Position numbers and translations under genes: made by a program. DNA of 14,123 bases from positions 1-14,123 of the forward strand of contig DONZ01000086.1 in assembly GCA_003512875.1 (NCBI GenBank). Direction: 5' to 3'. Below, piece after piece: positions 6,388 through 13,296 of this stretch (position 1 is the stretch's first letter; each line of letters starts with the position of its first letter). Under the pieces are notes generated by a model. The model did no database searches and was not told where the DNA came from. It saw only the letters and a list, made by a program, of their open reading frames with translations. This stretch comes from Desulfovibrio sp. (lineage in GTDB: Bacteria > Desulfobacterota > Desulfovibrionia > Desulfovibrionales > Desulfovibrionaceae).

Positions 6388-7563
6388 ATGATTCCCGCAA
6401 AAGGTAAATACGTTTTTTCTTCCGAATCAGTGACAGAAGGGCACCCGGACAAAGTTGCCGACCAAATTTCCGATGCAATCTTAGACACGCTTCTTGAACA
6501 AGATCCCGATTCACACGTTGCCTGCGAAACGCTGGTAACAACAGGTATGGCGGTTATCGCCGGGGAAATCACCACTTCCGGCTATGCGGACCTTCCCCAT
6601 GTCGTGCGTGAAACCATTAAAAATATCGGTTACAACAGCTCCGACATGGGATTCGACTATCAGACCTGCGCCGTCCTTTCCTCCATCGACAAACAATCCG
6701 TCGACATCGCGCAAGGCGTGAACCGCACCAAACCGGAAGACCAGGGCGCCGGCGACCAAGGCATGATGTTCGGCTTCGCTTCCAATGAAACCAGCACGCT
6801 TATGCCCGCCCCTATCTATTGGGCGCACCAGCTGTCTTTGCAGTTGGCGCGTGTGCGTAAAAACGGCATTGTCGATTTCTTCCGTCCCGACGGAAAAACA
6901 CAGCTTTCCTTTGAATACGAAAACGGCAAACCGACCCACATCAACAACGTCGTCATTTCAACCCAGCACTCTCCGAATATTTCACAAGCGGACATCGAAG
7001 AAGCCGTCCGCCGCGAAGTCATTTATCCGGTACTCAGCCAATCAGGATTTTTCGATGAAAAAGACTGCGAAATTTTCATCAACCGCACCGGACGCTTTGT
7101 AATCGGCGGACCTGTCGGGGACTGCGGGCTTACCGGCCGTAAAATCATCAATGACACTTACGGCGGCATGGGCAACCACGGCGGCGGCGCTTTCTCCGGC
7201 AAAGACCCTTCAAAAGTCGACCGTTCAGCCGCCTATATGGCACGCTATGTGGCGAAGAACGTCGTTGCCGCAGGGCTTGCTCCCCGCTGTGAAGTGCAAA
7301 TCGCCTATTGCATAGGCGTTGCGGAACCGGTTTCCGTACTCGTTTCTTCCCTCGGCACCGGTGAAATTCCTGACGAAATCCTCACAAAAGCCGTGCGTGA
7401 AGTTTTCGACCTTCGTCCTTACCATATTACGAAGCGTCTTGACCTCAAACGCCCGATTTATTCAAAAACTTCCTGTTATGGACACTTCGGACGGGAACTC
7501 CCTGAATTTACATGGGAAAAAACAGACGCTACCGCCGATTTGCGCACTGCCGCGAAAGTATAA
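6388..7563 (+). CDS. metK: S-adenosylmethionine synthetase
   Basis: Makes S-adenosylmethionine from methionine and ATP; cytoplasmic, normally a tetramer. Signatures present: GHPDK (18-22) with His19, the GAGDQG hexapeptide (120-125), and the phosphate-binding [19 protein letters not shown] (265-283). The length of 391 aa is usual. The start is set by AAAGGAG 5 nt before the ATG. It is downstream of panC in the same direction with a 34-bp gap, so probably one transcript, ended by the hairpin at 7617-7649. I see no SAM riboswitch in the short gap or in the panC leader. The product is also the cofactor for the radical-SAM protein farther right, though nothing links their expression. Confidence 0.98.
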   Translation: MIPAKGKYVFSSESVTEGHPDKVADQISDAILDTLLEQDPDSHVACETLVTTGMAVIAGEITTSGYADLPHVVRETIKNIGYNSSDMGFDYQTCAVLSSIDKQSVDIAQGVNRTKPEDQGAGDQGMMFGFASNETSTLMPAPIYWAHQLSLQLARVRKNGIVDFFRPDGKTQLSFEYENGKPTHINNVVISTQHSPNISQADIEEAVRREVIYPVLSQSGFFDEKDCEIFINRTGRFVIGGPVGDCGLTGRKIINDTYGGMGNHGGGAFSGKDPSKVDRSAAYMARYVAKNVVAAGLAPRCEVQIAYCIGVAEPVSVLVSSLGTGEIPDEILTKAVREVFDLRPYHITKRLDLKRPIYSKTSCYGHFGRELPEFTWEKTDATADLRTAAKV

Positions 7564-7584
7564 GATTTTCAGCATGTTATTTTT

Positions 7585-7649
7585 GGGGGAAATAATTTCC
7601 CCCGATCCCCCTGAATAAAACCGTTATGAACAATGTTCATAGCGGTTTT
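7585..7649 (-). repeat. Composite hairpin/G-rich repeat, copy A
   Basis: Read on the minus strand: the hairpin 7649-7617, four bases ATTC, then a 28-nt module (7612-7585) AGGGGG-ATC-GGGGG-AAATTATTT-CCCCC whose second half is itself a palindrome. It shares 23 of 28 positions with copy B, has the same 4-nt gap and hairpin order, and lies in the opposite orientation. Confidence 0.65.
7617..7649 (+). terminator. Terminator-like hairpin after metK
   Basis: AAAACCGTTATGAAC (7617-7631), loop AAT, GTTCATAGCGGTTTT (7635-7649). The 15-bp stem has a single T-G wobble, with T residues in the 3' arm and GTTT following. It also forms the hairpin part of composite repeat copy A. Confidence 0.8.
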
Positions 7650-7872
7650 GTTTAGGGTATGTTTCTAAATTGTTTATGATAAAATCAGCTGATAAGATGT
7701 AGTCCGACCGACAGATATGCAAGATTTTGATTTGAATTGTTTCACCCTTTGCGGGCGAAAATCTTTCTGCCGAAACAGTGTGAAACAGGGGTTACGTTTT
7801 TACAAAGAGGAAAAACATAAGGGACTTGCCCCCTTGATACAGCGAATGTTTTTTTCATTTCTTATGCGAATA
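7650..7872. other. Spacer between the two composite repeats
   Basis: No supported gene. GTTTCA (from 7738) and TGAAAC (7780s) could pair across about 37 nt. AAGGG/CCCTT near 7818-7836 is another weak hairpin. Open frames crossing this stretch on both strands run through the repeats and lack ribosome sites. Confidence 0.4.
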
Positions 7873-7941
7873 GCAAAGCAGTCACAGACAATGTCATTGA
7901 CTGCTTTGCGTTTAGGGGGTTTGGGGGAAATAATTCCCCTC
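7873..7941 (+). repeat. Composite hairpin/G-rich repeat, copy B
   Basis: Hairpin GCAAAGCAGTCA (7873-7884) / TGACTGCTTTGC (7898-7909), a 12-bp perfect stem with a 13-nt loop that itself contains GACA-A-TGTC. Then GTTT, then the 28-nt module AGGGGG-TTT-GGGGG-AAATAATT-CCCC-TC (7914-7941). The hairpin sequence differs wholly from copy A; only the architecture and the G-rich module are shared. Confidence 0.65.
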
Positions 7942-7952
7942 AAAAAAAAGAG

Positions 7953-7974
7953 AAACACTGCAAATGCAGTGTTT
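7953..7974 (-). terminator. Terminator of the FadL-type gene
   Basis: AAACACTGCA (7953-7962), AA, TGCAGTGTTT (7965-7974) is a perfect 10-bp stem. On the minus strand it is followed by CTC and eight T (7949-7942). On the plus strand TTTTT also follows, so it may work both ways. It lies 21 bp past the stop codon at 7996. Confidence 0.85.
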
Positions 7975-7995
7975 TTCCAAGCTATGTATTTATTT

Positions 7996-9213
7996 TCAGA
8001 ATTTATAGCCGATACTGAATGAAACCGTATGGGCATGTGCGTCTTCAATATGATCCGCCGTTTTATAATAAGCGGAATGTCCGTAACGCAATTCCAAAAT
8101 ATCGTGGTACACATAACCCACGTCAAAAGTCCAATCATCCTTTGCAAAACCTAAACCTGCGCCATACTTCCAGCGGCCTTGGGCAGGAGCGATAAAATCA
8201 GCATATTCTTCTTTCACGGGAGAAGTTTCGTAAGAAGCGCCCGCACGCAAAGTCAGCCAATCGTTATAAGCATATTCTGCGCTCAATGAGAAGAACCACG
8301 TATCTTCCCATTTCTTGATGTCATTAAGGACAGTGGGCAATCCGGCAGCCGCCAAACCGGGGATATTGATGGTCAGGTTGCTGAACCTGCTCCATGTGTT
8401 GTATTGCACCTGAGCCTCGAAACTGAGAGCTGGCACAGGATAATAAGCAAGAGCGAAGGTATAGCTGTCAGGAGTGTACAATTTCGCGTCACCGTCGAAC
8501 TTGATGGGGAGCATGGGAGTTGAAAGTTCCCCGTCAAAGTCAAAGTCGGAATGGGAACGGTAGACAAATCCCGCTTTCCATTGTTCGTTGAAACGGTAAT
8601 GGGCGGAAAGATTGAACGCAGGGGCGAAAGCGTCGCCTGTCATGCTCATGCTCGTGTTTATCGGACCGAAACCGACTTTTCTGTTCAAATCAACATCGCC
8701 GTAAGCGAGTTCCAAACCGAAACCGAGGGAAAGTTTGTCATTCACGCGCCATGCGACGACAGGGCTGACACCGAAGGTAATCAGCTCGACATCATAAACG
8801 GCATTCGGCACGAAAAAGTCAAGACCGTATTTATTGCCCAAACCGAAACGGGAAAAAGAACCGAAACCGACAGACCAGGAGTCATTGATTTTATGGGTGA
8901 TATACCCGTGAGGAGCGAAATATCGTTTATCTTCGGAATGTCTTGTCTGACCGCTCGTGCCGACTACCGTATTGATAGGGGTGATAAGTTCGCCGCCCAA
9001 TAAAATCTGAGTGCCTTCAAGCTCCGTAATGGCGGCGGGGTTATAAGCGGCGGCGGCGGCGTCACCTCCGCGGGCCACAAGACCGCCTGCCAGGGCGGCG
9101 CCGCGGGAAGACCAGTCCTGCAAAGCAAAACCTTCTGCTTTTGCGAAATCCGGGCAGCTTAAAGCGACGGCAGCACTTAAAGCAAGCGCGGATATTTTCT
9201 TGGAACAAACCAT
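7996..9213 (-). CDS. OmpP1/FadL-family outer-membrane transporter
   Basis: Outer-membrane beta-barrel of the FadL type, which takes up long-chain fatty acids or other hydrophobic compounds; the substrate is not shown here. A signal peptide of about 26 residues (cleavage after AKA) is followed by the hatch-type N-terminus EGFALQDWSSRGAALAGGLVARGGDAAAAAYNPAA, where the NPA motif is a family hallmark. Repeated amphipathic strands follow, and the chain ends SIGYKF with the C-terminal Phe of outer-membrane proteins. The 405-aa length is typical. AAGGAGA lies 9 nt before the ATG. It is a single-gene unit: promoter at 9258-9286, terminator at 7953-7974. A dyad inside the promoter spacer suggests repression by an unknown regulator. 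It is convergent with metK. Confidence 0.92.
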   Translation of the reverse strand: MVCSKKISALALSAAVALSCPDFAKAEGFALQDWSSRGAALAGGLVARGGDAAAAAYNPAAITELEGTQILLGGELITPINTVVGTSGQTRHSEDKRYFAPHGYITHKINDSWSVGFGSFSRFGLGNKYGLDFFVPNAVYDVELITFGVSPVVAWRVNDKLSLGFGLELAYGDVDLNRKVGFGPINTSMSMTGDAFAPAFNLSAHYRFNEQWKAGFVYRSHSDFDFDGELSTPMLPIKFDGDAKLYTPDSYTFALAYYPVPALSFEAQVQYNTWSRFSNLTINIPGLAAAGLPTVLNDIKKWEDTWFFSLSAEYAYNDWLTLRAGASYETSPVKEEYADFIAPAQGRWKYGAGLGFAKDDWTFDVGYVYHDILELRYGHSAYYKTADHIEDAHAHTVSFSIGYKF

Positions 9214-9257
9214 GATAAATTCTCCTTAAATTTATACACAACTTTTTTTTCCGAAAA

Positions 9258-9286
9258 AAAATATATGAATATCATTCAGATGTCAA
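9258..9286 (-). promoter_or_regulatory. Sigma-70 promoter of the FadL-type gene with internal dyad
   Basis: On the minus strand TTGACA (9286-9281, perfect), 17-nt spacer, TATTTT (9263-9258). The spacer holds the dyad TGAAT-GAT-ATTCA (9278-9266). A bound protein there would block polymerase. Its ends resemble the TGAA...TTCA halves of Fur-type boxes, but it is shorter; the assignment is inference. Confidence 0.7.
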
Positions 9287-9343
9287 TGAGTTCTTAGAAA
9301 AAATATTGTTAATCAAAAATTTAACCTTTTTCTCCGAACTCTT

Positions 9344-9359
9344 TGGCACTGATTTTGCT
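9344..9359 (+). promoter_or_regulatory. Sigma-54 (-24/-12) promoter
   Basis: TTGGCAC-TGATT-TTGCT: the GG (9345-9346) and GC (9357-9358) are exactly 10 nt apart, and the flanking bases match the -24/-12 consensus closely. Transcription would begin near 9370, about 40 nt before the ATG at 9410. This implies control by an enhancer-binding activator, whose site I cannot identify. Confidence 0.85.
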
Positions 9360-9409
9360 TAACACTATTTTAACGAAATAAAAGGGAAATTTTTTCCAAA
9401 GGAGCCATC

Positions 9410-10087
9410 ATGTCTGTCTATGCAATCAACAATCCCCTTTCCAACGGATACGGCGTCAATGTCCAACAACTCAGGAAAAAACTTGAAGAAGCAAAAAATC
9501 CCACGATCTTGGACACCCTCGACAACAGTTCTTCCTCAAGCCAGTATATCGAAGAAAAACTTGCAGCCATAAAAAGCCAAATCCCAACGGAAGAACAAGA
9601 CTGTTCCGGCACTTCCGATACGGACAATTTGGCTGAAATGGTGGAAAAACTGGCAGGGGAACTCGGTATTGACGGAAAAATCACCTATAACAAACTGCTC
9701 AGCCACAAAAACGAACTCACCGGTCAATTTCAATTGGCGGTGAAAACGGGACTTGCCGAACTTGGCGTCGCCCCTGATGCCGATTTTCGCGTAAGCCTTG
9801 ATGAAAACGGAGAACTGCAGGTTTCTTCCAATCACAAAGATAAAGCCAAAATAGAACAATTTTTTAAAGACAATCCGCAGCTGGCTGAACGTTACGGGCA
9901 AATCCAAACCCTGAACAAACTGGAAGAAGCCCGCAGCAGCGGACTGCAAAATATCAGCGACACCATCGATACGACAAGGTTGGTTTCCTATATGAACAGA
10001 ATGGGCGGAACATCCTCCGCCCTTGCGATGACGGGCGAAGGAAGCCTCGCCGCGCTTCTCAACACCGGTTTTAAGCTTACCGTATGA
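9410..10087 (+). CDS. Unknown 225-aa protein under sigma-54 control
   Basis: I cannot name the family. It is soluble, with no signal peptide or membrane span. A polar N-terminus (MSVYAINNPLSNGYGVN) leads into a helix (VQQLRKKLEEAKN), a Ser-rich linker (SSSSSQ), helical segments around 65-90, and then a compact block (~124-160) RVSLDENGELQVSSNHKDKAKIEQFFKDNPQLAERY. That block reads like a small alpha/beta motif that I recall in various uncharacterised bacterial proteins. The C-terminus is Gly/Ser/Ala-rich and low in charge. AAAGGAG lies 7 nt before the ATG. It is a single-gene unit with its own terminator. The sigma-54 promoter and signal-less polar N-terminus would fit a flagellum-associated or flagellar-export substrate, but that is only a hypothesis. 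Confidence 0.85.
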   Translation: MSVYAINNPLSNGYGVNVQQLRKKLEEAKNPTILDTLDNSSSSSQYIEEKLAAIKSQIPTEEQDCSGTSDTDNLAEMVEKLAGELGIDGKITYNKLLSHKNELTGQFQLAVKTGLAELGVAPDADFRVSLDENGELQVSSNHKDKAKIEQFFKDNPQLAERYGQIQTLNKLEEARSSGLQNISDTIDTTRLVSYMNRMGGTSSALAMTGEGSLAALLNTGFKLTV

Positions 10088-10112
10088 AAACAACGCAGCA
10101 GGCATGATACTC

Positions 10113-10145
10113 AAAAAAGGAATAGGCAGCGCTTATTCCTTTTTT
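10113..10145. terminator. Bidirectional terminator
   Basis: AAAAAAGGAATA (10113-10124), loop of nine (GGCAGCGCT), TATTCCTTTTTT (10134-10145): a 12-bp stem with a T run on either strand. It serves both the unknown sigma-54 gene (+) and the HxlR-type gene (-), which converge here. Confidence 0.85.
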
Positions 10146-10165
10146 TATGCGGATTGCAATAAATT

Positions 10166-10540
10166 TTACCGTTTCTTATCAACCTTGCCTGCACAATCCG
10201 AAGAACAAAGATGTTTTTCGCTCCATGCCACCATTTGATTTAAAACAGGGATAAAACGTTCTCCCAAATCCGTTAACGTATATTCAACTCTCAGCGGAAT
10301 TTCCCTATATGCTTCACGATGAATAAATCCGTCATTTTCCAGCTCACGCAATTGCTTTGTCAGCGTTGAACGGGCAATGCCCTCCAAACGGCGCATCAAT
10401 TCACCAAATCTCTGCGTTTTATAAACCGCGATATACCACACAATCAATATCTTCCATTTTCCGCCCAATACCGCCTGCAAATTGCTCATAGGCATACAGC
10501 GGGCGACCATGTCATCGCTTCTGAATTTATTGCCGACCAT
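10166..10540 (-). CDS. HxlR-family winged-helix transcriptional regulator
   Basis: A 124-aa DNA-binding protein of the HxlR type, usually dimeric. The family pattern is clear: an N-terminal Cys15 (ARCMPM) followed by LGGKWKILIVWYI, RFGELMRRLEGIARSTLTKQLRELENDGFI (winged helix-turn-helix), VEYTLTDLGERFIPVLNQMVAWSEKH, and a Cys-containing tail (CSSDC). In characterised HxlR members the N-terminal Cys senses electrophiles, quinones or disulfide stress; that role here is inferred. GAGGTG lies just before the ATG. It is divergent from the radical-SAM gene across 163 bp that contain a dyad, the standard layout for a local repressor controlling itself and its neighbour. Confidence 0.93.
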   Translation of the reverse strand: MVGNKFRSDDMVARCMPMSNLQAVLGGKWKILIVWYIAVYKTQRFGELMRRLEGIARSTLTKQLRELENDGFIHREAYREIPLRVEYTLTDLGERFIPVLNQMVAWSEKHLCSSDCAGKVDKKR

Positions 10541-10587
10541 ACCTCACCTCGTTGCCAGCGACTTTACACGTATAAAAAGAACAATGC

Positions 10588-10617
10588 AATACAGTACAAT
10601 AAATGATACTATGTATT
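10588..10617. promoter_or_regulatory. Candidate HxlR operator in divergent region
   Basis: AATACA (10588-10593) pairs with TGTATT (10612-10617). Inside it AGTA (10593-10596) pairs with TACT (10607-10610), centres one base apart. The dyad lies in the HxlR/radical-SAM intergenic region, overlapping likely promoters of the minus-strand gene. Confidence 0.5.
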
Positions 10618-10631
10618 TTTAAAAACCCTAC

Positions 10632-10660
10632 TTGCGTAACGTATGCATGTCATTTAATAT
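10632..10660 (+). promoter_or_regulatory. Possible promoter of the radical-SAM gene
   Basis: TTGCGT (10632-10637), 17-nt spacer, TAATAT (10655-10660): a weak match, but the spacing and the distance (43 bp) to the ATG at 10704 are right. A weak promoter is common for regulated genes. Confidence 0.35.
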
Positions 10661-10703
10661 GCTTCCAAACCTAATACCGTATTATTTCAAAAAGGAGTAT
10701 CGT

Positions 10704-11588
10704 ATGCATTATACCGGAACAATTTACCGCCCTCCCTATGAGGCCTGCAGCGCACTCATTCAGGCAACAGCCGGCTGCACACATCATAAATGCAAATTTT
10801 GCACGCTGTACGAAGACATACCTTTTAAATTCCGCATGTCCCCGTTATCGGAAGTTGAAGAAGATATGAAAGAACTTTCAGCATATTACCCCAACGCGAA
10901 AAGAGTATTTTTTACAGGAGCGAATCCCTTTGTTTTAGATTTCGATAAATTAAAAAACTTAGCCGAACTTGCAAAAAAATATTTTCCGAACGCGGCTTCT
11001 GTCGGCTGCTTTGCCCGCATTACGGATATTGCACCAAAAAGCGCGGAACAGCTTAAAAAACTCCGGCAATTAGGGTATAACGGCATTACCATCGGAGCAG
11101 AAGCAGGTGACGACAGCGCATTGTCATTCATGCATAAGGGGTTCGGAACAAAAGAAATCTTGGCGGAATGCAAAAAACTGGACGAAATTGGCATGGATTA
11201 TAATTTCTTTTATCTCACAGGACTTTTCGGAGCCGGACGAAGCAGGCAGGGAGCAGAAAACACTGCGGCAATATTCAATCAAACACATCCTAAAATCATT
11301 GTTTCCTCCATGCTTACTGTTTTTCAGTCTTCCGAACTCTATCAGGAAATACAAAGCGGAAACTGGGCGGAAGAAACGGAAATTGAAAAACTCCATGAAT
11401 TAAAAACACTCATTGAACATTTAACCATTCCAACCTATTTTGCGACAATGGGAGCATCAAACTGCATTTTTATCGACGGTAATCTCCCAAAGGACAAAAA
11501 CAATATGATAACACAACTGGAAAATGCCATTAAGGCTGCAGATGAAAAAGAGCTGCGAAATTACCGCGAAAACCTGCGGCATCTTTAA
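10704..11588 (+). CDS. Radical-SAM protein with CX4CX2C cluster motif
   Basis: A 294-aa radical-SAM-superfamily enzyme expected to hold a [4Fe-4S] cluster and cleave S-adenosylmethionine. The cluster motif GCTHHKCKFC (Cys25, Cys30, Cys33) has four residues between the first two Cys, where the canonical motif has three. The rest follows a TIM-barrel pattern: RVFFTGANPFVL (about 72-83), SVGCFARITDI, GITIGAEAGDDSALSFMHKG, MDYNFFYLTGLFGAG and SSMLTVFQSS. I start at the ATG at 10704, with AAAGGAG 7 nt upstream and the conserved-looking MHYTGTIYRPPYEA; the frame is open 24 codons further, but that part overlaps the promoter and lacks a ribosome site. There is no B12-binding domain and no extra cluster domain. 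The substrate is unknown. It is divergent from, and probably controlled by, the HxlR-type regulator. Confidence 0.88.
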   Translation: MHYTGTIYRPPYEACSALIQATAGCTHHKCKFCTLYEDIPFKFRMSPLSEVEEDMKELSAYYPNAKRVFFTGANPFVLDFDKLKNLAELAKKYFPNAASVGCFARITDIAPKSAEQLKKLRQLGYNGITIGAEAGDDSALSFMHKGFGTKEILAECKKLDEIGMDYNFFYLTGLFGAGRSRQGAENTAAIFNQTHPKIIVSSMLTVFQSSELYQEIQSGNWAEETEIEKLHELKTLIEHLTIPTYFATMGASNCIFIDGNLPKDKNNMITQLENAIKAADEKELRNYRENLRHL

Positions 11589-11676
11589 AAAGGAAAAAAT
11601 AAAGGGCGAAGACAAACTTATCCGCGTAAACGGCAAAGCAAAACTAATACCTAAAAAGAAGAACGGGGTATTTTAA
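11542..11676 (+). CDS. Possible 44-aa basic ORF overlapping the radical-SAM 3' end
   Basis: ATG at 11542 in a different frame from the radical-SAM gene, with AAGG 6 nt upstream. It runs past that gene's stop to TAA at 11676. The part after the overlap reads GEDKLIRVNGKAKLIPKKKNGVF, which looks protein-like and very basic. The same frame continues open to 11763 after the TAA. It could be a small protein, a decayed fragment, or chance in a purine-rich stretch. Confidence 0.25.
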   Translation: MKKSCEITAKTCGIFKKEKIKGEDKLIRVNGKAKLIPKKKNGVF

Positions 11677-11950
11677 CAAGAAACGGACAATATGCGCAAG
11701 AAAACGAATTTCGCCAAAAGAGGGCGAAAGCTTTCTTTTGCGCAGAGAGCAAAAGGAGATTGAGGAGGATACAAAGGGGCACGTTAAAAGTACCCCTTTT
11801 TGTTCCCCTTAAAAAATTATGGACATTGCCCCATAAAAAAGCTTTTTATGAAAAATTAAAAAATAACAAGCAAACAATATAAAGAATTAAATAACACGCA
11901 AAAAAAGCTTGTAAAAAAACGTGCTGTCTTTCTCTAAAAAAAGAAACCAC
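11589..11950. other. AT-rich stretch between radical-SAM gene and lptB
   Basis: About 360 bases with no convincing gene apart from the possible small basic ORF. It contains a purine-rich stretch to about 11775, the terminator at 11773-11801, a CATAAAAA-AGC-TTTTTATG hairpin near 11831-11849, and many A runs up to the lptB stop. CACG/CGTG near 11895-11922 could close a long A/T loop on the lptB side. Confidence 0.5.
11773..11801 (+). terminator. Intrinsic terminator downstream of the radical-SAM gene
   Basis: AAAGGGG (11773-11779) pairs with CCCCTTT (11793-11799). AC/GT extend the stem inside after one mismatch, and TTTTT (11797-11801) ends it. Confidence 0.75.
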
Positions 11951-12679
11951 TCACTGCATATAGAAATTTTCCCCTAAATAAATTTCCCGCGCTTTTTCAT
12001 TATTGACAATTTCTTCCGGCGTGCCCGAAAGCAGTAAGATACCGTCATACATAATGGACGCCCTGTCGCAAATGGAAAGGGTTTCCCGCACGTTATGGTC
12101 GGAAATCAAAACGCCGATCCCCCTGTTTTTCAAGCGCTTGATCAAATCCTGAATATCGCCGACAGCCAAGGGGTCGATACCCGCAAACGGTTCGTCAAGC
12201 AAAACGAACAAAGGGTCATGCACAAGACAGCGGGCAATTTCAAGCCTGCGCCTTTCCCCGCCCGAAAGGTACGAAGCAAGGGATTTTTCCAAGCGGGTCA
12301 AACCGAATTCATCAAGCAGGCTATAAATTTTTTCTTCCCGGGCTTTTTTGGAAAGTTTCGTATATTCCATGACAATTTGAATGTTTTCTTTGACGGTCAG
12401 GCTTTTAAAAACAGAACTTTCCTGCGGCAAATAACTTATGCCCACCCTCGCCCGCTTATACAAAGCCCACGACGTGATGTCTTCGCCATTATACAATATT
12501 CTGCCTTGAGTGGCTTTTATGATTCCTGTCAGCATGTAAAAGGAAGTTGTTTTGCCTGCGCCGTTCGGTCCGAGCAAACCTACGATTTCCCCCTGCGTTA
12601 TTTCAATATTCACATCACGGACAACCTGTCTTGCTCCGTATGTTTTTGCCAAGTGTTCCCCTGCAAGTGTCGCTTTCAT
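11951..12679 (-). CDS. lptB: LPS export ABC transporter ATPase LptB
   Basis: The cytoplasmic ATPase of the LptB2FG complex that extracts lipopolysaccharide from the inner membrane. All ABC motifs are intact: Walker A GPNGAGKTT (37-45, Lys43), Q-loop Gln86 (YLPQESSVF, typical for LptB), signature LSGGE (138-142), Walker B FVLLDEP with catalytic Glu163, and the switch His195 (SDHN). The length of 242 aa matches the family. AAGGG lies 5 nt before the ATG and overlaps the lptA stop codon (8-bp gap), so translation is probably coupled. It is the last gene of the lpt operon. In many proteobacteria rpoN follows lptB; here an AT-rich gap follows and then a convergent gene. Confidence 0.96.
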   Translation of the reverse strand: MKATLAGEHLAKTYGARQVVRDVNIEITQGEIVGLLGPNGAGKTTSFYMLTGIIKATQGRILYNGEDITSWALYKRARVGISYLPQESSVFKSLTVKENIQIVMEYTKLSKKAREEKIYSLLDEFGLTRLEKSLASYLSGGERRRLEIARCLVHDPLFVLLDEPFAGIDPLAVGDIQDLIKRLKNRGIGVLISDHNVRETLSICDRASIMYDGILLLSGTPEEIVNNEKAREIYLGENFYMQ

Positions 12680-12687
12680 ACTTACCC

Positions 12688-13281
12688 TTATTGTTTGGAA
12701 TCAAAAATCGCTTCGACGCGTCTTTTTTGCGAACCCACAACTTCGCTTTTCCGTTCATATAAATAATATAAAATCGTTTCGCCGCGGATGGAATTTTTTC
12801 CTTCCTGCACCACGGGATCGCCTATCATGGTCAAAAGACCTTTATCAGCTTCATAAACGGCGGAATCGGAATGCCCCGACTGATTTTCAAATTTGAACCT
12901 CACACCGTTTTCCGCTTTGATCTTATTGATTTTATTTTGCGTATCGACAGTTTTCGTGCTTGGCTCCACCTTACCGGTCAGAGGCATGTTTTCCGGCTGA
13001 ACTTTTATTTGCACCGCTTCCTGTTTCGCTTCCGAATTTTTCAAATAAACGGTCATCTTCGGCGCGACCATATCGAAAGCTCCGCGCACGACATGCACAT
13101 TGCCTGTAAAAATCACCCTGCTGCGGTTGATATCGTATTCCATATCATCGGCATTTATTTTTACGGGCATATCCCCCTCCGCCAACTGCGGAACCGCATA
13201 AGCCGGCAACGCGGCAAAAGCGAAGCAGAATAAAACAAAAACAAGTTTTCTCATAGGTATCAACATCATTTCATTCATCAT
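12688..13281 (-). CDS. lptA: LPS export periplasmic bridge protein LptA
   Basis: Periplasmic OstA-fold protein forming the bridge that carries lipopolysaccharide from LptC to the outer-membrane LptD. A signal peptide (MRKLVFVLFCFAFAALPAYA) is followed by the domain start PVKINADDMEYDINRSRVIFTGNVHVVRGAFDMVAPKMTVYL, typical of LptA. A less usual middle insert of about 45 polar residues (SEAKQEAVQIKV...TQNKINKI) comes next, then VRFKFENQSGHSDSAVYEADKGLLTMIGDPVVQEGKNSIRGETILYYL. Start choice is uncertain: GAG lies near the ATGs ending at 13281 and 13278, while the ATG of MRKL (ending 13254) has no ribosome site; the first gives a nine-residue extension of the signal peptide. It lies between the small exported protein (15-bp gap) and lptB. 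Confidence 0.93.
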   Translation of the reverse strand: MMNEMMLIPMRKLVFVLFCFAFAALPAYAVPQLAEGDMPVKINADDMEYDINRSRVIFTGNVHVVRGAFDMVAPKMTVYLKNSEAKQEAVQIKVQPENMPLTGKVEPSTKTVDTQNKINKIKAENGVRFKFENQSGHSDSAVYEADKGLLTMIGDPVVQEGKNSIRGETILYYLYERKSEVVGSQKRRVEAIFDSKQ

Positions 13282-13296
13282 TCTCAGTTTTATTTT

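Noticed and set aside
5454..6388. SAM riboswitch ahead of panC-metK
   Set aside because: The leader and the 34-bp gap are too short and show no multi-helix structure.
7717..8147. Frames of about 100 codons on both strands between metK and the fadL-type gene
   Set aside because: They run through the composite repeats and a terminator and into the fadL-type coding region; no ribosome sites; their GEII-like segments are just the translated G/C-rich palindrome.
11692..11763. 23-aa basic ORF (MRKKTNFAKRGRKLSF...)
   Set aside because: Too short, no ribosome site; noted only as the continuation of the possible remnant frame.
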